From Myxococcales bacterium (GTDB taxonomy: Bacteria; Myxococcota; Myxococcia; Myxococcales; Anaeromyxobacteraceae), in contig JAJYAW010000137.1 of NCBI GenBank assembly GCA_021779335.1, positions 1 through 7,391 of the forward strand: a stretch of 7,391 nucleotides of DNA, written 5' to 3'. Of this stretch, positions 5,463 through 7,391 are shown in pieces; the first letter of the stretch is position 1, and each line of letters starts with the position of its first letter. Position numbers and translations under genes: made by a program. Below the pieces are notes generated by a model. It was not told the origin of the DNA. It made no database searches and saw only the letters and a list, made by a program, of their open reading frames with translations.

Positions 5463-6233
5463 CTAGAAGCCGACCTCGACCACGGCGGTCAGCGTCTGGT
5501 CCGTGTCCTTCATGCCGGCGGCCGGGCGCGAGTCGTACGCCACGGCGTAGCTGACGCCGACGGTGACCGACTTCCAGAGCCGGCTGGACAGCTTGGAGAC
5601 CGACCTCACGAGGACCCGCGAGGGGCCGGTGACGGCGGGGAGGACCTCGGCGTCCTCGGTGATGAAGACCTCCTTGGAGAACCCGTACCGGAAGGCCAGG
5701 CCGAGCCGCGGCGAGAGCATCTCGGCGCTGGGGAGCGGGCCCACGGGCGTGCCGTAGTACTGGTACCGGGCCTCCTTCGCGTAGCGCAGGCCCAGGTCGG
5801 TGCGGAGCGAGAGCCGCTGCCAGTCGCCCTCCTTCTCGTCCAGCCAGAGGGCCGAGCCGCCGAGCTCGCCCTGGAGCCGGTCTTCCAGGCTGGCCACGTG
5901 GTCCAGGTCCACGCCGCCGAGGGCGTAGACGGTCCAGACGGGACCGAGCCTGCGGTCGAGCCGGAGCTGGGCCGTGCCGTTGAGGGCGGTCACCTGGGAG
6001 GGGGCGCCCCGGGGGCGGCTGGTCCCGTAGGCGCCGGCCGCCTTGGTGGAGAGGATCCAGCCCAGGGTCTCGCGGCTGGCGGCCGCCGAGCCCGTGAAGG
6101 TCGTGGTGTCGGAGTTGCCGGACAGGACGATCAAGCCGGCGCCGAGCGTGCCCTTCCACTCGGCCGGCTTGGGCTCCTCGGCCGTGGCGAGGAGCGGAGA
6201 CAGGGCGAGGACCGCGAGGGCGAGGCGGCGCAT
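5463..6233 (-). CDS. DUF481/YdiY-like outer-membrane beta-barrel protein
   Basis: This encodes 256 residues. The signal peptide MRRLALAVLALSPLLATA is followed by a probable SPase I cleavage before Glu19. The mature protein opens with EWKGTLGAGLIVLSGNSDTT, the hallmark start of DUF481 proteins ('salt-induced outer membrane protein' YdiY family). It continues as alternating amphipathic strands and ends in a C-terminal Phe (VVEVGF), the beta-barrel assembly signal. The ATG at 6233 was chosen because GGGAG (6241-6245, minus strand) sits 7 nt upstream and the longer frame has no signal peptide. It is the first gene of a likely two-gene unit with mscL. Its role is inferred as an outer-membrane channel or envelope protein linked to osmotic or salt stress; the substrate is unknown. 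Confidence 0.88.
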   Translation of the reverse strand: MRRLALAVLALSPLLATAEEPKPAEWKGTLGAGLIVLSGNSDTTTFTGSAAASRETLGWILSTKAAGAYGTSRPRGAPSQVTALNGTAQLRLDRRLGPVWTVYALGGVDLDHVASLEDRLQGELGGSALWLDEKEGDWQRLSLRTDLGLRYAKEARYQYYGTPVGPLPSAEMLSPRLGLAFRYGFSKEVFITEDAEVLPAVTGPSRVLVRSVSKLSSRLWKSVTVGVSYAVAYDSRPAAGMKDTDQTLTAVVEVGF

Positions 6234-6578
6234 GGGTGTTCTCCCGTTGCAGGTCGTGACGAGCAGCCGGGCGCCATGTTGGGGCCGACCCGGGAGCACC
6301 GGCGCCACTCATTTGGGCCAGCGCGGCAATTTGCCTGAGCAACCAGGCTCGACGTGTCGAGCGCCCCTGGGCGCGACGGCGCTGCACGGAGCCCACGGGT
6401 CGTCGAGGCGGCTCGAACCTCACCGGAGGTCGCGGGCCCAGATCCCGATGCAGGCCGGCGTCTCGGCGCTGGCGCAGGCCGGCAGCCCCAGCTGGCGCCC
6501 GAGCTGCTCGGGTGGCGCGGCCCCCGCCGCCTGGCCATACTCCCCGGGGCGCCCGGCGCGGCGCCGCGGGGAGGCGCC
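6234..6578. other. Divergent intergenic region between the DUF481 gene and the VOC gene
   Basis: This 345-bp region must hold the promoters of both divergent genes. I find no strong -35/-10 pair. A perfect palindrome lies at 6347-6362. A CATACT hexamer near 6536 could be a -10 for the VOC gene. A minus-strand open frame ending at 6420 overlaps the VOC gene antisense and resembles no family I know. Confidence 0.5.
6347..6362. promoter_or_regulatory. Perfect 16-bp palindrome, candidate operator
   Basis: GCTCGACGTGTCGAGC has 7-bp arms around a 2-nt centre. Its reverse complement shares 15 consecutive bases with 167-181, upstream of the L-domain lipoprotein. It lies between divergent genes, where a repressor or activator site would be expected. 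The regulator is unknown, and chance cannot be excluded in such GC-rich DNA. Confidence 0.35.
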
Positions 6579-6953
6579 ATGCACCACAGCAGGCTGGCCG
6601 GCTTCATCATCGACTGCCGCACCGAGGACCTCCCGGGCGCGGCCGCCTTCTGGGGCCAGGCGCTCGGCCTGCCGATCCTCGGCGAGGACGGCCCCACCTA
6701 CCTGAGGCTCGACGGCTCGGGGCGGGACCTCACCATCGAGGTCCAGCGGGTGGACCACGACAGCCGCGTCCACCTCGACGTCGAGAGCGACGACGTGGAG
6801 GCGGAGGCGCGTCGGCTGGAGGGGCTCGGCGCGCGCCGGGTGGGCAGGGTGAAGAGCTGGATCGTGCTGGAGGCCCCGACCGGCCAGCGCTTCTGCGTGG
6901 TCGACGCCAAGCGGAGCCTGGCCGGCGCCCCGGGCGCCACGCGCTGGCCCTGA
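6579..6953 (+). CDS. VOC-family (glyoxalase-like) protein
   Basis: This encodes 124 residues forming one vicinal-oxygen-chelate module. The beta-alpha-beta N-half includes D-L-P-G-A-A-A-F-W-G-Q-A-L-G-L (residues 17-31), the usual helix and turn before strand 2. The C-half has HLDVESDDVEAEARRLEGLG (65-84) and the end W-I-V-L-E-A-P-T-G-Q-R-F-C-V-V (94-108). His65 is in a position that can serve as a metal ligand. It resembles the 'glyoxalase-like domain' group (Glyoxalase_6), whose substrates are mostly unknown. I chose the ATG at 6579 because GGGGAGG (6568-6574) precedes it; the longer upstream frame is low-complexity. The stop codon lies 1 nt before the right MITE-like copy, which may therefore form the 3' end of the mRNA. 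Confidence 0.88.
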   Translation: MHHSRLAGFIIDCRTEDLPGAAAFWGQALGLPILGEDGPTYLRLDGSGRDLTIEVQRVDHDSRVHLDVESDDVEAEARRLEGLGARRVGRVKSWIVLEAPTGQRFCVVDAKRSLAGAPGATRWP

Positions 6954-6954
6954 G

Positions 6955-7112
6955 TGGAGACGAGCTCGCGCATGTGCGGGAGATCAGCCGCGCGGACCGC
7001 GATCGCCTGGAAGGCTCCCGGGGCGTGGCGCCAATCACAACGGGCGCTCCGCCTCACCTCCAGCCCGCGGTTTCGACGATCGGTGCCCCGCGGTTCGTGG
7101 CGCTCGTCTCCA
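6955..7112 (+). mobile_element. MITE-like element, right copy with perfect 11-bp terminal inverted repeats
   Basis: The 158-bp segment begins TGGAGACGAGC (6955-6965) and ends GCTCGTCTCCA (7102-7112), exact reverse complements of each other. Its body matches the left copy at 4862-5017 in inverted orientation with about 95% identity. It is too short to encode a transposase, so if mobile it would depend on one elsewhere. No clear target-site duplication flanks it (left CTGAG, right GTGTC). Confidence 0.7.
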
Positions 7113-7256
7113 GTGTCCAGGCGTCATCGCACCGCGGCGGCTGCGCCGGGGCTCACGTTCGCGGTGTTCGGTCTCGACGGAGCTCGACCTGCTCTGGACG
7201 CGCCGTCTCCACCGGGGTGCGAGCCGACGTGGCTCCGGGCGCGGCCTGGCACCAGC

Positions 7257-7391
7257 TCAGCGCCCCGTCCCCCGGAGCAGCACCAGCCGCGGGTCCATCC
7301 GCCGCGCCTCGGCGAGATCCCCGGCGCCGCGGCCCGGCTGCAGCGCGTCCTGGGCCCGGCCGCGCAGCGCCAGCACCTCCGCGTCGCGCTG
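7257..7391 (-). CDS. 3' end of a gene with possible TPR-like tail (partial)
   Basis: On the minus strand the window edge enters an open frame of 44 residues ending in TGA at 7257-7259. It contains AEVLALRGRAQDALQPGRG and then DLAEARRMDPRLVLLRG. The spacing of 'LALRGRA', 'DLAEARRMDP' and 'RL' is like the second helix of a tetratricopeptide repeat, so this may be the end of a TPR protein. The 5' part lies outside the window, so product and start cannot be given. The gene would converge on the VOC gene. Confidence 0.5.
   Translation of the reverse strand, partial: QRDAEVLALRGRAQDALQPGRGAGDLAEARRMDPRLVLLRGTGR

Noticed and set aside
6420..6773. Minus-strand open frame ending at 6420, antisense to the VOC gene
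   Set aside because: No recognisable motif except a plausible-looking tail, and it overlaps a clearly coding gene. A small gene remnant at 6420-6530 cannot be excluded but is not supported.
1..7391. CRISPR array, tRNA or rRNA genes
   Set aside because: No regularly spaced identical short repeats with unique spacers, and no cloverleaf with a T-arm consensus, were seen. The only regular array is the 96-bp coding repeat at 2649-3224.

Overview
This is a high-GC window with long spurious antisense ORFs, from what looks like a Gram-negative bacterium. The two intact SPase II-type lipoproteins, the fragment of a third and the repeat-domain content point to Myxococcota, perhaps an Anaeromyxobacter relative. 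That placement is inference from style, not from a marker gene.

Left part (1-1866). A plus-strand lipoprotein built of beta-helix-like L-domain repeats (272-1288) is preceded by a leaderless-looking start. A small stand-alone LuxR-type helix-turn-helix protein (1531-1866) follows it.

Middle part (1871-4631). This is a decayed, rearranged stretch. A frameshifted C-terminal remnant of an alpha/beta hydrolase and a C-terminal remnant of an alanine-aminotransferase-like enzyme, both on the minus strand, have each lost their N-terminal half. Each is cut off at a copy of the same ~72-bp direct repeat (2167-2238 and 4307-4379). The second copy also supplies the stop codon of a frameshifted Cys-rich lipoprotein fragment. 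Between the two repeats sits an intact secreted lipoprotein (2535-3842). It carries six tandem 32-residue Cys-rich units matching the ADAM disintegrin-loop spacing C-R-x5-C-D-x2-E-x-C, followed by a jelly-roll-like C-terminal domain.

Right part (4862-7391). A minus-strand pair encodes a DUF481/YdiY-like outer-membrane protein and, 28 nt downstream, the mechanosensitive channel MscL. This is a plausible osmotic-response operon. A divergent plus-strand VOC (glyoxalase-like) protein follows. The three genes are bracketed by two inverted copies of a ~156-158-bp element. The right-hand copy has perfect 11-bp terminal inverted repeats, which suggests a previously unlabelled MITE-like element. The window ends in the 3' end of a minus-strand gene with a possible TPR-like tail.

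The most interesting points are the disintegrin-loop repeat lipoprotein, the MITE-like pair, and the ~72-bp repeat found at gene breakpoints.
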